64,000 nt of DNA from Metallyticus violacea (Eukaryota; Arthropoda; Insecta; Mantodea; Metallyticidae): positions 165,763,001 through 165,827,000 of the forward strand of contig CM060833.1 in the NCBI GenBank assembly GCA_030762175.1, in the 5' to 3' direction. The translations under genes and the position numbers were made by a program. Under the pieces are notes generated by a model that saw nothing but the letters and a program-made list of their open reading frames with translations, made no database searches and was not told the DNA's origin. Shown in pieces: positions 1 through 11,601 of this stretch; position 1 is the first letter of the stretch; the number at the start of each line of letters is the position of its first letter.

Positions 1-219
1 ATTTTAAAAGCTTAATCAACTTTGATGTTCGGCCCATGGATGAATTCAGCAAGTTCTTACTAGAACCATCAGATACCGCCACCATTTCGAGTAGTAGCAG
101 TTAGTCAAAAGCTGATGATGGGAGAGAGTGCTTTTGAAATATGTCCTAGTGTTATGCAAGTAAATGGAGTTTAGTGCGAATAAGTGGATTACAATAGTGT
201 AGGATATATTACCACTCCA
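1..219. mobile_element. Diverged half of a palindromic MITE-like element (continues off the window)
   Basis: The sequence from the window start to about 219 aligns with one arm of the palindrome at 3548-4041. Shared blocks are ATGGATGAATTCAGCAA, GATGGGAGAGA, AAGTAAATGGAGTTTAGTG and the outer end GGATATATTACCACTCCA. The last block matches the outer end of the other palindrome in reverse complement. It is noncoding; the rest of the element probably lies to the left. Confidence 0.7.
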
Positions 220-761
220 TTTTCTACAGCTTAGTAAGTACAATAAGCATTCATGCTGTTAGCCATATATTATTATGTGATAAATAGCTAAAGTAGATCA
301 ATATAAGGGAAGTTATTTATAGTTATCAGAGAAATGTCTTGGTACATTCCCCCAATGGCTGTAGCACATGTCAACAAATTGTTGACATACAAATGTATTT
401 ATAACAACAAAGATTGGCAAAATGAGTTAATTTTATAGTATAAACACTACTTTTTCCCCTTCAATGCTGAAAATAACTTACTTTTAATATTCTTGGTTGC
501 ATTGAAATTTGATTGTTTTGAAATAAACTATTGCTGCTGGAAAAATTCTAACTCTGAAATTCATCCCTCCTAGGACAACTGGTATGCTTCAACAGCTAGA
601 TGTTAAGCTTTTTAAGACAGTATAACATATTTTGACTTTTTTTGTGGCCTTGCCATTACACAAATTGTCTAATTGCCTTATTCATATTCAATTATTTTTT
701 ATCAGCTTCAACTAGTTCAAGTTGCCAAATTAATTATTTTTTCGACAAGTCAATTGTCAGT
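220..761. other. No gene seen
   Basis: AT-rich sequence with only short open frames; nothing recognised. Confidence 0.6.
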
Positions 762-1017
762 TTGATTTATTTACAGATGTTAACATCTCAGTCATCAGCT
801 TTCCATTCAATTCAGATAGTGAAATGGCAAGTAAATTTTGCTCAGAGGCATCTTCTTTCAGATTTGACATTCTTTTTCATGCTGTAAATGTATAACTTTA
901 CACTTCCCTTCTGAAAGAAGCCATACTTTGGATTTTTATGCCTGAAAAAATCCATTGACCCTAAGATCTTGGGTTTACAAGGCAAGTATGTTACCACTAG
1001 ATCACCAGAACCTCCTT
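762..1017 (-). mobile_element. SINE-A (tRNA-Gly-derived), old copy
   Basis: Strongly diverged copy of the tRNA-Gly-headed SINE in minus orientation. Its tail end (ATTTATTTACAGATGTTAACATCTC-like start) and its body (TTTTGCTCAGAGGC, CTTCCCTTCTGAAAGAAGCC) are recognisable, and its tRNA-like head ends near 1017. It lies outside the gene, downstream of the last exon. Short open frames within it are not genes. Confidence 0.75.
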
Positions 1018-2898
1018 TTACAAGTCAGGATAGACACTTGATCTTCCAGGTTGGTTTGAAACTGCCAAGCATTTTGCTTTTAATTTCATTGGAATCAATC
1101 AATATTTGTGATATCTGCAAACAATTTTTTCAATCTGATGCTCATGGTTTGAAATTTATTTTGGTTTGAGCATTTTATACATTCTGTGAATGATCATTTC
1201 ACCAAATGTAATAATTTCATTCCATAAAGTAATTGTATTGTCAGATACAGCAAAGACTGCAATGCTGAGATGTGGCTGTATGTATTTCTCAAGCTGTATC
1301 CCCATTAGCAACTGATATTCCTCAAATCGCTTAGGGATCAAATAGCACTTCTATTGATATCATCTTGCAACTCTGATCCTGAGGTGAGAATATTCACTTG
1401 TTAATGTACACAAGAAGTAGATTGTTTACAGAACTTAAAAGAAAACATGAAAACAAATTAATATCCAATACTTTTAAGGCGTTGTAAGTTATTTTAATAT
1501 ATATTCAAGTTTTGTATTGAGAAGAATTTCCTATTCTCCCTGCATATTTACCCAAAAGGATAACACCAGTCTTTAAAGTGCACACAATTTCATATTTCGT
1601 CAGTGGTCAACTACAGGAATGCAACTGACAACCAGGTTCCCCACAAATAATTTATATAAAGAAAGACTCATTTCCAATAGAATCTCTAAATGTAATTTGA
1701 AGCCTTAAGAAAAGCTTTTCTTTAAGAAATTACATTGTCTGTGATTTGTTCTACTGAATATTTAAAGGTGATTCATATATTTTTTAAAATGGCTTTATTT
1801 AAAAATAAATTAACTGTATTTCTTTTATCCTTGTATCCATTATTGAAGCCACCAATGATCTTGTGTACTGCCAACCATAAAAGTTGCTTAAAAAAAATAA
1901 GTGAAACATGAAATTAAAATAAACATTAACAGTTTTCTAAAACTATTTTTATATTGAATTTAGGCATTTTAATCTTCCTTTAAGTTATATTAGGTATCTT
2001 AAAAAAAAAAAGAAGAATGAAACAAATAATAATAGGAATAATAAAACAAAATTTAGTACAAATCATAAATGGATAATAAATAATGTGTATGGGGCATGGC
2101 AAACAGGAATAAAATAAATAAATAACCTAAGAATCTGAGCTGAAGTACAATAAAGGGTTGTAGATTGAAATTCCCTTACATACAAATTGTTCCCTTCATT
2201 GCATAAAACATTTTGAAGTTTGTTGTTTAACCTATAACGTAATATATGTGGATTATACTTCTACTGTTTAATCTTTTCTATTTCATAAACATTTATTCTT
2301 TCTTTTTCTGCAGGCAAAGAAGGAAACATCAAGCTGAATATTTGTTAGTGTAAGAAGAGAACAAGAAAAAATAAAAACAAAACCAATAGCTCAGAAACAT
2401 TCATGACAGCATTTCACAGTTTTAGTTGTTATAGGTTTAGATATAAGTTGGCCAATAAAGACAAAGAATGTGACATTCCCATTTTTTGGGGTACATGTGA
2501 TTTTTAATTGGTAAAATGTATGATAAAAACTGTTTTTCATTTCTTGTAATTTTATTCCTCCCTTGTCTGAATTTCAACTCTTTGGGAACTCATGAGTAAA
2601 GCGAGGAAATAATGTGACACATGTATTTAAAAAGACATAGATTTATAGATAACATTTTTTTTCTACTTTTTATTTAATTGTTATATACATGAAAAGTGCA
2701 TATAATCTGATCTCGTGAGGTCTGCAGCAGCTGATGGTTACTCATGTTTGTTATAACAAATTAATGAATTTATTGAGTACTAGGAAGCATTATAAAATAA
2801 TCTAATTGATAAATAATGTCAAAAGATGGTGCACAGCTTTAATTTTAGCAGCTACAGCAAAATGTCAATTATTGTCTTGCCCTTACTATCTGCTATTA
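1018..2898. other. No gene seen
   Basis: AT-rich DNA with poly-A and poly-T runs; no coding or repeat family recognised. Confidence 0.55.
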
Positions 2899-3089
2899 AA
2901 TCCTAACTATGGCTTCCTTCGGAAGGGAAGTAAAGCCGTGGGTCCGGTGTCGTACATTTATGGCATGAAAAGGAACCTCAAGTATGAAAGAGAGACCTAT
3001 GAGCAAAATTTGTCGGCCGTTTCACACCCTGAGTTCAATGGAACACTGATGACCTGAGATGTTAAAGAGCGTCCATAAATAAATCAATA
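2899..3089 (+). mobile_element. SINE-A, 5'-truncated
   Basis: Begins in the SINE body (TATGGCTTCCTTCGGAAGGG) without the tRNA head and runs to the AT-rich tail AAATAAATCAA. 5' truncation is typical of incomplete reverse transcription. An 83-codon open frame across it is a by-product. Confidence 0.85.
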
Positions 3090-3547
3090 TCTGCTATTCT
3101 ATCATGGTATTGACTAGAGGGCTCTGTCAGGAATGCAGGTATGCTGGTGGTTTGCAGTTTTGGTACAGCAGAATATCTTTGAAAAAAAGTGGTGAGATCT
3201 GGCTGGCTTGTTATTGTTGTGATCAGTTCCTTAGAATACGCTGCACATCAATTCACAAATAACATACCACATATAGAGTGGGCTCTAGACATCACTTCAC
3301 CATCATTGCATACTATCCTGCATCAACATCCCTGTGAGAAAAGTTTGTTCCTGATGGATGCCACATTTGCTGTTATGAGATGAGGGGCAAGCTTGGATGA
3401 ATTGGTGGGTGATCATTTAATTTATTTAACGAGATTACTTCAAGGAATAAGAGTGAATGTTGATTATGCATTAAGCATTAAATACATTTATTAAAAGAAG
3501 TTTAACACTTAGGAATATAAATATTGTACTTATGAAACTGTTGACAA

Positions 3548-4041
3548 TGGAGTGGTAATATATCCTAAACTTGGTTATTCATTTTTTGCTCTAAACTCCA
3601 TTTACTTACATAAACTATGACGTGTTTTGCAAGAATCTCTCCCATCTTCAGTTGCTCACTGAACTGCCGTTTCTCGAAGCGATGGCTAGAAACCCCTATG
3701 TTCCTCTGTTGGCTGAAGTAGGAAATTGCTGAGTTGATGCATAGGAGGAAACTCAAAGCTAATTAGGTTTTCTCTATTTTATAATATGAATTTTTTTTTA
3801 TATTAAAAAATAAAGAAAATCTAATGAACTTCCAGTTTCCTTTTATGGATCAACTCAGCAATTTCCTACTTCAGCCAACAGATGCCAACAGAGGAACATT
3901 CGGTGTCTAGCCATTGCTTCGAATAATGGCGGTTCGGTTAGCACATGAAGATGGGAGAGATTCTCCAGAAATGCTTCTTATTTTTGTAAGTAAATGGAGT
4001 TTAGTGTAAAAAATTAATAACCAAGTTTAGGATACATAGGA
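3548..4041. repeat. Palindromic (foldback/MITE-like) element, ~490 bp
   Basis: Two arms of ~230 bases are reverse complements around an AT-rich centre near 3790-3810. Arm 1 contains CCTAAACTTGGTTATT, CTAAACTCCATTTACTTAC, AATCTCTCCCATCTTCA and CTGAAGTAGGAAATTGCTGA; arm 2 carries each in reverse complement and reverse order. No coding capacity. A related single arm lies at 1-219. The mobilising transposase cannot be told from the sequence. Confidence 0.9.
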
Positions 4042-5704
4042 ATATGCATTCTATTTTATGTAAAATATTATAAATTTAAGAAATTGTGTTTAGTCATATC
4101 TCCAATGCATGGCCACCAATCTGTAGGAGTAATTTTCTAGACAAATATGACATTGTCATGATCATTTTTAAAATGTTTCTATTTTCACAATCTGTAATGC
4201 TGTAATCAGCAATAATATGCAGTAAACAGGTTGGAATAGATTAGATGATGATGCATGCAGCATCAGCAGGCAAAGAGAGAGTATATATCTCCCTCTGGAG
4301 GACAGAAAGGGGGTTACTGCCAATTGTTTGCCTGCCAGAAGGTTTTAAGAAAAATTGAAAAGAAGTGACTGAAGAAAGTTGATTTCTATCCACTGTGACT
4401 TAGTTCCCAGGCAACTGAGTTTCTGAAGATGTCACATTGCAGTTGGTTACTTATCTTGCCTGCAGACCTGATGTAGTGTCATATGGCTTGTTTATATTCC
4501 AAAAGTGAAAGATAAACTTCAGGGTTATTGTTTGGTAGTGCAGAAGAGGCTGTTGAAGTGTACCAGCAACAAATTGTATACCCAAAGAATACTGGCGCCA
4601 GTGCTTTCATAGCTGCATAGACTATGAAGAAGTTTGAGAAGATGCTATGATTATTTGGATGTTCCCAACATATTTTTCTCATATCCAGAATTTAATTAGT
4701 GATTGTAAACAATAACCAATAAACTTAACTAATAATTACAACTAAAATGTTAATGAACTTATGTGTTTCCTTCTAAAGTATACAGCTAAATTACAGTTCA
4801 TCAGTAACTTCCTATTGGAATATCCAAAACATAAGGATTTAGCCTTTATGCTATCTCTTATCCCACATGAGCTAACTAAGAAATGGCAACTGTTAAATAA
4901 CTAACTTATTACAGGACCACAGGCTTCTTATTTGTGCTTGATTAACAAAAATCTACAAATACCTCATTTCTCTCCAATAATTTCTCACTTAATAAGTAAG
5001 TTTGCCACTTATCTTTCTCTTTACAGTAAAGTAAAACACTGAATGCATTCTCCTTTCCACTAATAGAGTTTCTTGAACATATTTCCTGAGGCCTCTAATT
5101 CTCCACACCCTTAATCAAAGTCAAGCAATCCTGGCCTCATTCCTATTACATTTGTTAACATTTATCACTATCTAGGGAGAATAATTCTATCTATCCGTAT
5201 CTTCTAACTTCTCCCCGGAACTCCCTATTTGCAGTATCCATTCATAGTCATGCATTTTCTAAACTGTTCTTAGCTAATCTAATTTTTCCTAATCCATATT
5301 GCTTCTCATGTTTCCCTTGGTATCTTAAACATACATTTAACATATCATCAGAAAGCTGTTATGCTCAAAACCAAAATTTTAATGTGCTTATCCTTATTCC
5401 CTTCACACGTACTTTCATTAGCTCATGAGGCCCCTACATTAATAATCTTCTGAGGAACACTCAAAATTATCACACAGAAAATTCTTAACACTAAAGTGTA
5501 TGAACCTTAGTCTTTCTTCAGGAAGAAAAAAAGAAAGTTCACAAAAGTTATATATTTAAATTCTTTAATTGGTAACAAATTTAAAATACATTCTCTATTC
5601 TCTTGCTTCTAATGTTACAGTTTTATATACAAATACTTGGTTAGTGCTTTAATATTACGTTAACTACAAGAAAAACAAACTTTCCATGATATTTACATGC
5701 AACA
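4042..5704. other. Downstream flank of the gene, no gene seen
   Basis: AT-rich sequence holding the likely 3' UTR next to 5704 and otherwise only short frames. Around 5000-5450 there is pyrimidine-rich sequence that could be an old LINE remnant on the minus strand, but I cannot support that. Confidence 0.5.
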
Positions 5705-5788
5705 CTATATTTTAAGTGCCTCTTCATCCTCTTGAAGTCTCAGAATGTCTGTTTTGTTCATAAAATAATAGCTGGGCTGACGACCTTT
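5705..5788 (-). CDS. Exon 13: C-terminal exon with stop codon
   Basis: Acceptor GTTACAG lies just above 5788. The frame gives KGRQPSYYFMNKTDILRLQ, then EDEEALKI and a TAG at 5705-5707. It continues the last ankyrin half-repeat (LKDL|KGRQPSYYF) and ends in an acidic tail. The phase-0 intron position equals that between exons 2 and 3. Possible ATTAAA polyadenylation signals follow on the minus strand at 5648-5653 and 5564-5569; there is no nearby AATAAA. Confidence 0.87.
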   Translation of the reverse strand, partial: KGRQPSYYFMNKTDILRLQEDEEALKI

Positions 5789-5892
5789 CTGTAACAATAA
5801 TAAAATATCTGTCAATTTTGGTAGCTACAGTAACAGAACATTTCACATAAAAATTATTATTACCAGTTGCATTCTATAAGTGAAACAACGCA

Positions 5893-6660
5893 TTTTTTTT
5901 TTTTTTTTTTCGCGTTCAGGGTTTGTTTTATTGTAGTTTTGAGATACTTTACAATCTATTTTTATAATGCAAACGTATGGCTATGCTCCACCTAGATATC
6001 GAGTCTGTACGCCGTCACGTTGTCACTTTGGCCTCCGTACTGCGGTCGTGACATCTCCTATCACGGATTGCAGTTTTTAGGGAACCAAAGAGACAGATAT
6101 CAGGAGGTACGAGATGTAGGTTGTAGGGAGGGCGAGCCAGAATCGCTTCTTCAACTTTTGGAGAGTTTTGAAGCACAGTGGGGAGTTAACTATTTCATCA
6201 TAAGGCAATATCTCGATTAAAATAATACATTTCTTTTTCCCCCAGATACGTTTTATGATTGCACTATGCATTGTATTTTGGTCTCAATCTGGAAGCAATG
6301 GATCCATGTTTCAACCGTTGCAATTTAGGATAAGAAACCGCCACCGTTAGCTTCGTAACGATCAAACTCTGAATAGATTATGATTTTCTGTTCGTTATGA
6401 TCGGCAGTGAGTGTTTAGCAGAGATCTTTGAATATTCTAACTGGTTGCATTGGCATCGTAAGTTTCGTTATTCACGATCGTCCCACCATTGCAAAGTGCG
6501 GCCCATCAGAGCGAGGACGCTCAGTGAAACTACCTTGACCTTCTCCCAACGATTGACAGCACTTTTATTCGCTGCAATTTCATTGAGTGCTGGTGGTAGT
6601 CTCATTTTCTGCCAAAAGCATTTCAATTATTGTTTTTATTACCTTACTTAGGGAATCCAT
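5893..6660 (-). mobile_element. Decayed mariner-like transposase
   Basis: Within the last intron, the minus strand shows scattered mariner landmarks: a WIHCFQIETK-like block (6250-6310), where the family has W-[IV]-H-x(3)-P-E-[ST]-K, then RPPYNLHLVPPDICLFGSLK (about 6065-6150), corresponding to HPPYSPDLAPSDFxLFxxLK. Stops and frameshifts are many. A T-run at 5893-5911 (A-run on the minus strand) lies at its end. Terminal repeats were not found. Confidence 0.6.
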
Positions 6661-7313
6661 TTCGAAAGCTAGCTGCAGCAAACTATATAACAGTATGGGA
6701 TGATACAAAGGTATGATACACTTATTATTCCAAGTTAAACTTATTGAACACCCTTCATAAAACTTTGAAGAAACTTATTTGTAATTTCCAATAGTGTTGA
6801 ACAAGACTTCACTCAATTTAAGTTTGTTTATTCATCCAAAATGTAAAAGTATTATTTGAGGGGGTAACACTTTATTTCTTTCTACCCAGATTTACATGAC
6901 TTCTTATTTATGCTTCACATAGTAACTAATTTATTAATTGTGTATTCTAAGAGAAATTTGGAACTGCTTAGAGAAACTTAAAAGCTAATGAAAGATAAAA
7001 ATAATTTACAGGGAGTGAAATAAGCATGCCAATATTGTAAAAGAAATCGTAAGAATATTAAGGCTAAGGAAAGCAGATGAATAACACAATTGGGAATTTT
7101 ATTTTTAAAAAAATGTCATAAAATTATAGAAATACAGAGAAGTTAATGAATTATGTTAATTTAATAAAAAAGTTCAGTTAGAATGTTATTCAGTAATAGA
7201 AGAACTGAAGTTAAGTTCAAGATTAGAAAATTTCTGGAGAAGAAAAGAGAAAACTCAAGTTTAGACATTTTTATACAGTTCTATAATCATGTTATTTCAA
7301 AAAAAAAACTTAC
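6661..7313. other. Intron, no gene seen
   Basis: AT-rich intron sequence between exons 12 and 13 with no recognised element. Confidence 0.6.
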
Positions 7314-7415
7314 TAAATCCTTCAACACCCTTTTAGCTCCACCCTTTATTAAAACATTGCTCAATGCTTCAACTTTCTCCATTCCCATGGCATAATGCAA
7401 AGGAGTTCTCTCCAG
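7314..7415 (-). CDS. Exon 12: ankyrin repeat
   Basis: Acceptor TTACAG lies above 7415, a GTAAGT donor below 7314; 34 codons, phase 0 at both ends. The peptide LERTPLHYAMGMEKVEALSN followed by VLIKGGAKRVLKDL is a single ankyrin repeat. It corresponds to FRTPLHYATTLDDNGHYYNL within exon 2; the intron between exons 11 and 12 has no counterpart there, so an intron was gained or lost after duplication. Confidence 0.92.
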
Positions 7416-7491
7416 CTGTAACAAAAATTTCAGTTAGTTGCTTTAAGAAAAGAACGGGTTCGTTAGTTACCTATAAAGATTAATAACTTAC

Positions 7492-7707
7492 ATTATCTCC
7501 AACTCGCAATGTCTCTGGAAAGTTTGACACTATATACTCTGCTATTTCCTCATCTTGACACAAAACTGCAACGTGCAGAGAACAGCGACCATATTGATTC
7601 TTAGCAATAGCTAACAGGTTTGGTTTTCGATCTTCTGGTTTTAACAGACTCTTCACTTCCTCAATGTTACCCCGTCTAATCGCATTTTGCAGCTGCTCCC
7701 GATTTTC
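7492..7707 (-). CDS. Exon 11: ankyrin repeats of the C-terminal module
   Basis: Acceptor TTACAG lies above 7707 and a GTAAGT donor below 7492; both ends are phase 0 and it encodes 72 residues. The sequence begins ENREQLQNAIRRGNIEEVKS, then YGRCSLHVAVLCQDEEIAEY, then NFPETLRVGDN. It aligns collinearly with exon 2 (AKIRAVHEAAREGRLRDLQG; GATPLHLAVLFGHTPIVRYL; RFPETMSAQDS). This is the strongest evidence that the two ankyrin modules arose by duplication. Confidence 0.93.
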
Positions 7708-7740
7708 CTGTAACACAAGAGGATGGGAGAAAATAAACAT

Positions 7741-7915
7741 CCAATTGGTATGAGGGACATGTCCAGAGTTTTTCAATGCTCTGAGATAAAATATCTAAAT
7801 TGAAAAATATGCGTAGTTTTTCAAAGTATTCTCCTGTAACACTTATACACTTGTTCGTTCTCATGAGCCTTTCCTGTCACACCTTGCACCGTCTCTAAAT
7901 GTGTTGTAATGATCT
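7741..7915 (-). mobile_element. Possible mariner C-terminal fragment
   Basis: The minus strand encodes RTNKCISVTGEYFEKLR, resembling the usual mariner C-terminus (R-W-x-K-C-I-x(2)-x-G-x-Y-[FV]-E). It lies in the intron between exons 10 and 11, next to a different, nearly complete mariner starting at ~7932. It is short, so the assignment is tentative. Confidence 0.4.
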
Positions 7916-7931
7916 AACATGTCTGGAGAAC

Positions 7932-9206
7932 GGTTTATGCGGTCCATAAGTTTCCGGCCTCACCATTTTCTAGGCATGATAAAGACAAAAAACTATATTT
8001 AACTTTTCAATATAGCTACCCTTTATTGCAATGCACTTCTCATATCTTTGAATTAACATTTCAACCCCCCCCCCCAAAAATAGTCAGAAGTGTTGTGTGC
8101 AAAATGGGCATAAACAGCATCCATCACTTCTTTATCACACTTAAATTTCCTTCCTCGAAGATCCTTCTTGGGTTTTGAGAAGAGGAAATAATCACTGGGA
8201 GCTAGACATGGGCTGTAGGGTGGATGGTCGATCTCCTTGAAGCCACATTTCTTCACAGCTTCCTTTGCAACAAGAGTTGTGTGCACAGGCGCGTTGTCGT
8301 GAAGAAGGCGCACACCACCACTCAGCTTTCCTCGCCTTTTCTCTTTGATGAAAGCACGTAGTCTGTACAGTAGGACAGCATAGTACTCCCCATTTACTGT
8401 GGTGTTTCTCTCCTTGAAGTCAATGAAGAGTATTCCTTCACAGTCTCAAAAGATTGTGGTCATGATCTTCTTGGTTGACTAAGTGACCATGGCCTTTAGA
8501 GGCGGTGCTTCGTCAGGTTTACGCCACTCCATTGATTCTCTTTTGGACAAGGAATCATAGTAGAGGACCATAATTTCATCTCCTGTAATAATGGTTTTCA
8601 GAACTTCTCTTTCGTTGCCACGGCAGAGCTCCAAAAATGCCTGACAACAGATGATTCTTGCTGTTTTTTTGGACTGAGGAGAGAAGTCTAGGCACCATCT
8701 TACACTAACCTTATTCGTGTTCAAATGTTGATGAATAATTCAAAGGATTGTTGTTTTAGAAAGGCCCAACCTTGCTGCTATTTCTGTAACTTTAAGCCGC
8801 TGATCTTCCATAATTTCTCCTTCCACAAGTGCGATCGATGCTTTCCGGAGTGAGCACCTCCAAGGGCCGATCTGCATACTTCGTCTTCAATGCTTTCTTG
8901 ACCTTTTCGAAAAAGTTTGGCCCATTCTTTTACGGTAGAATATGAGGGGGATGTTTCCCCATATACACCGTCCAATTGCTGTTTTAATTTCATTTGGAAT
9001 AAGTCCTTCTTTTGTGAAGAACTTAATAACAGCTCGAAACTCCATTTTGAAATGTCACAATCTTCTACACATAGCCATCTTCATGCAACTATAACTGAAC
9101 ACAGCAGAGCGGAAGTTACAGCTGCAATTATTTACTTAACAGATAAGGATTTTGTGAAGGCGACAATCCTTGTCGGCGAGGCCGGAAACTTATGGATCTA
9201 CCCTCG
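7932..9206 (-). mobile_element. Mariner transposon copy 1 (broken transposase)
   Basis: About 1.27 kb with terminal inverted repeats related to GGTCCATAAGTTTCCGGC at both ends and a TA after the right end (9207-9208). Minus-strand fragments of the transposase appear in order: QLDGVYGETSPSYSTVKEWA (N-terminal helix-turn-helix), TGDEIMVLYYD (first catalytic Asp), HDNAPVHTTLVAKEAVKKCG (second Asp) and YSPCLAPSDYFLF (third Asp). All three catalytic positions are intact, but frameshifts and stops split the ORF. Lies in the intron between exons 10 and 11. Closely related copies are at 41655-42726 and 49345-50626. Confidence 0.93.
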
Positions 9207-9598
9207 TACAAGTATTTGTTCCTGTTTAGACCGTGTTTTGTGCCTTCTGTTGTGTATATTTTATATACATTTTGTCAATTGTTAGGAAAGTTCATCATGT
9301 CAAAAAATATTTCAAATCCCCATGATTTTTTTCTCTTTGTGTGTGTGTGTGTGTGTTTGGCACAATAAATTAATAAAGAGCTAGGACTGTGTTCAAAAAA
9401 AGTCATCCAGATCAAAATATCCTGAAGTGGTGACCATTTTATAGCAGAGAGACAGAAAAACGCAATAATATATGATCGTGCATTGAGAATTTGGCAAATC
9501 GAGTATTTTATGTCATATTATTCGCTACTTGGCTCAAATCGCCCAATTGTTTCATAATGACCCATATGATTTCTCAGAAGTCATAATAACTGTGGACT
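9207..9598. other. Intron with (GT)n
   Basis: A (GT)n run at about 9337-9356; nothing else recognised. Confidence 0.6.
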
Positions 9599-9768
9599 CG
9601 CCACGGGTGACCGAGGTCGTTTTGGCGAGGACTCGTGAGCGGGAGGTCTGGGGTTCGATTCCTACCAGAACCGTCCTCCCTGATGAGATTTTTTAAGTAT
9701 TCTTCAGTCTTCATAAATGGAAAATGCCCTAGAACTTAGGCCTTGAAGGCTTCCTTTCTGTCACCCAA

Positions 9769-9798
<30 letters not shown>
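9599..9798 (+). mobile_element. SINE-B (class II tRNA-derived), 3'-truncated, ending in (AAG)n
   Basis: Head CCACGGGTGACCGAGGTCGT and a box-B-like GGGGTTCGATTCC are present, followed by the unrelated body (CCGTCCTCCCTGA). The conserved 3' end is missing; the copy ends in an (AAG)n microsatellite at 9770-9798. Confidence 0.87.
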
Positions 9799-9799
<1 letters not shown>

Positions 9800-10312
9800 T
9801 ACTGAAGATCGATAATAGTCCATAGAAGCTAAAATTTATATGATGGATGTATAGAGCGTTCCTTATATTACCGCGTGTATGCGTTAAATATGACTATAAT
9901 AACTTACCGTTCCTAGTCACCTTTAGAAAGCGTGAAAACAAATCATAGTCTGATTCATTTATTTTCGCCATTGCAATGACAAGCGAAGGCGAGCATATCA
10001 TTTTCATCTTTAATAAATCCGATCTTTTCTGGCCTTTAGTTGTATGTACTGAAATCTTAACCCTAGCATGCTCCAGTCGTAGGAACATCCATCAGTAGGA
10101 TACCAGAAAACTGATGCCATGGTTTTTCCTGCCAGTTTCATATATTTTACCATATTTGGCGTTAGAGAATTAGCGTGCTTCCGTTGTTTTGCTTTTGGTT
10201 GTGTATTAGTGCCACATGTTTCATAAATGGTCACGAATCTAGGGATAAAACAGCAAGATCTTTCTGAATACGCGCCAAACTTTGCTCAGAGATTTGTATT
10301 CAATTTTTTTTT
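9799..10312. other. Intron, no gene seen
   Basis: Nothing recognised. Short open frames on the minus strand (about 9894-10234) have no family resemblance. Confidence 0.5.
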
Positions 10313-10553
10313 TTGAGTAGTGTTTAACGCCCGTTTTTACTACCTGATGACACATGAGATGAAATGATAAACTGGGAAAGGATTTTTTTTTTTTAAAGAA
10401 GGAAACGTTTCAGGCCTAAGTTTAGGGTACCTCCCCGGCATTTGCCATTTATGAGGACTGAGGAAAACCTGGAAAAAACCTCAGTCAGGAAGGACGGTCA
10501 TTGCGGAATTCGAGCCCCAGATCTCCCGCTCACGAGTCCGCACCTTGGCGGTA
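10313..10553 (-). mobile_element. SINE-B
   Basis: Minus-oriented copy: starts with the 3' end (GTGTTTAACGCCCGTTTTTACTAC in part) and ends with the tRNA-like head (CTCACGAGTCCG, CACCTTGGCGG) near 10553. Slightly truncated around the box A region. Confidence 0.87.
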
Positions 10554-10786
10554 CATTCAGATTCGATTTTGATCTTGTGTCAACAGGGCTAGTATGCATG
10601 AATCAGATGGTTTTTCTTGCATAATTCCGTAGTCAAAATGTGCAACATCATTTTGCCTGAAATGCTTATAGCTTCAGACATTTCTGATATCTTTGATCGG
10701 CCACCCTTGAATAACACATCTTTTTCAAACAACTTCCGGCAAGATGGCATATTTCGGCCTTCCACTAGAGTACCACCACGGATAGT

Positions 10787-11077
10787 GAGTCCTGGTGATG
10801 TAGTGGTAACCATACTTGACTCCTAAACCCAACATCCCGGGTTCAATCCCGGCCAGGACCTTTTTCGGGCGTAAAAATCGTAAGTATGGTTTCCTTCGGA
10901 AGGAAAGTAAAGCCATGGGTTCCGTGTCGTACATTTACGGCACGATAAAGAACCTCAAGGCTAAAAGAAGAGGCCTGTGAGCAAAATTTGTCTGCCGTTT
11001 CACGCTCTGAATTGATTGCAATGCTGATGATTTGAGATGTTAAAGAGCGTTCTAAATAAACCAAATAAAAATAAATA
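10787..11077 (+). mobile_element. SINE-A, full length
   Basis: The tRNA-Gly-like head has box A (TGATGTAGTGGTAACCA) and box B (GGGTTCAATCCCG). It is followed by the body TTTTTCGGGCGTAAAAATC and the AT-rich tail CAAATAAAAATAAATA. The next SINE begins immediately at the tail. Confidence 0.92.
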
Positions 11078-11331
11078 CGGATGGCCGAGGTCGTTAAGTC
11101 TCGGACTCGTGAGCAGGAGGTCTGGGGTTCGAATCCCACCAGGACCGTCCTCCCTGATTGAGGCTTTTCCCAGGTTTTCCTCAGTCCTCAAAAAATGGCA
11201 AATGCCGGGAAGGTATCTTAAACTTAGGCCTGGACCTTCCTTAAAAAAATCCTTTCCCTATATATCATTTCATCTGATGTATCATCACTGTCCACCGCCT
11301 GTGGTGCCTCAGTAGGGCGTTAAACACTATT
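11078..11331 (+). mobile_element. SINE-B, full length
   Basis: Begins directly after the SINE-A tail with CGGATGGCCGAGGTCGTTAA and a perfect box B (GGGGTTCGAATCCC), and ends in GGGCGTTAAACACTATTT. The insertion most likely used the AT-rich tail of the preceding SINE as target. Confidence 0.92.
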
Positions 11332-11353
11332 TCTTTTTCTCTTACACGTTTAA

Positions 11354-11601
11354 CCGACGCGGGTGATCGAAGTTGTTAAAAAGAACTCGTGAAAGAATGT
11401 GTGCCATTCTAATCGCTGTAAAACCATCCTTTTTGACTGAAGTTTTTTTTTCCCAGTTTGTCTCAGTCCTCATCAATAACAAATGTGTGGGAGGTGCGCT
11501 AAGCTTAGACCCCCCCCCCCAAACAAATTACTTTCCCAATTTATAATTTCATCTCATGAACGATTAATATCCATGCCTGTGTTGTCTTGGTAGTAAACAC
11601 T
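11354..11601 (+). mobile_element. SINE-B, old copy
   Basis: A much more diverged plus-strand copy directly after the previous one: head GGGTGATCGAAGTTGTTAA, middle CAGTTTGTCTCAGTCCTCAT, end TGGTAGTAAACACT. Contains a C-run (11510-11520). Its divergence shows it is older than its neighbour. Confidence 0.8.

Noticed and set aside
5893..6660. Processed pseudogene on the minus strand (AATAAA followed by an A-run)
   Set aside because: The minus-strand translation shows mariner landmarks (RPPYNLHLVPPDICLFGSLK), so the A-run next to it is better seen as a homopolymer at a transposon remnant.
8917..9285. 122-codon plus-strand open frame
   Set aside because: It is the antisense of the mariner at 7932-9206 and its end.
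10442..11315. Cluster of overlapping open frames on both strands
   Set aside because: All fall in SINE-A and SINE-B copies; peptides such as GIRTPDLLLTSPRL recur in every SINE-B.
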